5,239 nucleotides of DNA from JBGPJM01 sp041485385 (GTDB taxonomy: Bacteria; Planctomycetota; Phycisphaerae; Phycisphaerales; UBA1924): positions 1 to 5,239 of the forward strand of contig JBGPJM010000282.1 in the NCBI GenBank assembly GCA_041485385.1, in the 5' to 3' direction. Position 1 is the first letter of the stretch; each line of letters opens with the position of its first letter. Both the position numbers and the translations under genes were made by a program. Shown here piece by piece: positions 5,225 through 5,239 of the stretch. A model generated the notes under the pieces. That model saw only the letters and a program-made list of their open reading frames with translations. It searched no databases and was not told the origin of the DNA.

Positions 5225-5239
5225 ACAAAAGCGCACACC

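Larger units (their letters stand above)
4772..5239. other. Non-coding, repeat-rich region upstream of the dehydrogenase gene
   Basis: No gene is supported here. Open frames cross the stretch on both strands, but they run straight through palindromes and have Arg/Ala/Pro-rich, patternless translations. The part next to the dehydrogenase gene (4772-4900) should hold its promoter, yet no convincing -35/-10 pair was found by eye. The rest carries short palindromes with a TTCA loop (4929-5035), an inverted partial copy (5094-5105), a 14-nt direct repeat (5127-5140 and 5154-5167) and GC-rich palindromes near the right edge. Whatever gene lies further right is outside the window. Confidence 0.7.

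Noticed and set aside
3663..5228. A 521-codon - strand frame overlapping the dehydrogenase
   Set aside because: It is out of frame with the dehydrogenase and translates to an Arg/Pro-rich string. It also reads through the palindrome array, as expected of a high-GC shadow frame.
5026..5238. A 70-codon - strand frame at the right edge
   Set aside because: It is Ala/Arg-rich, runs through the inverted partial repeat, and has no visible motif or ribosome site.

Overview
This is high-GC bacterial DNA with four convincing protein genes. The first three lie on the + strand. The fourth lies on the - strand and converges on the third with a 28-nt gap. The best guess for the source is a planctomycete, possibly of the Phycisphaerae. 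That rests on the C-terminal EF-hand/dockerin-like tail of the fourth gene (paired DxDGxxxxxDFF motifs, of the kind called 'GC-type dockerin' in Phycisphaerae) and on the dense palindromic intergenic repeats. It is inference, since there is no rRNA or marker gene here.

Positions 1-3420 look like part of an L-rhamnose utilisation locus. The first gene encodes a lipoprotein sugar-binding protein of the RhaS/LsrB type, which would capture rhamnose for an ABC transporter whose other genes would lie outside the window. The third gene encodes a full-length L-rhamnose isomerase (RhaI) with every metal and catalytic residue in place. It would convert imported L-rhamnose to L-rhamnulose. Between them is a secreted HExxH metallopeptidase-like protein of no known function. 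Both gaps between these genes are almost filled by one repeat family: a long imperfect stem-loop with terminal TACCACAGAGAACAC / GTGTTCTCTGTGGTA arms. The second copy carries an extra partial duplication of its right end, which runs directly into the rhaI start codon.

Positions 3449-4771 (- strand) encode an exported glucose/sorbosone dehydrogenase-type beta-propeller with the dockerin-like tail. A good Shine-Dalgarno sequence selects the 440-residue start.

Positions 4772-5239 hold no gene I can support. They contain an array of short palindromes sharing a TTCA loop, with base-paired changes between copies, plus an inverted partial copy, a 14-nt direct repeat and very GC-rich palindromes. 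No tRNA, rRNA, CRISPR array, insertion sequence or confident promoter was seen. I did not find a clearly new multi-gene system. The most unusual signals are the two repeat families and the way one of them borders rhaI.
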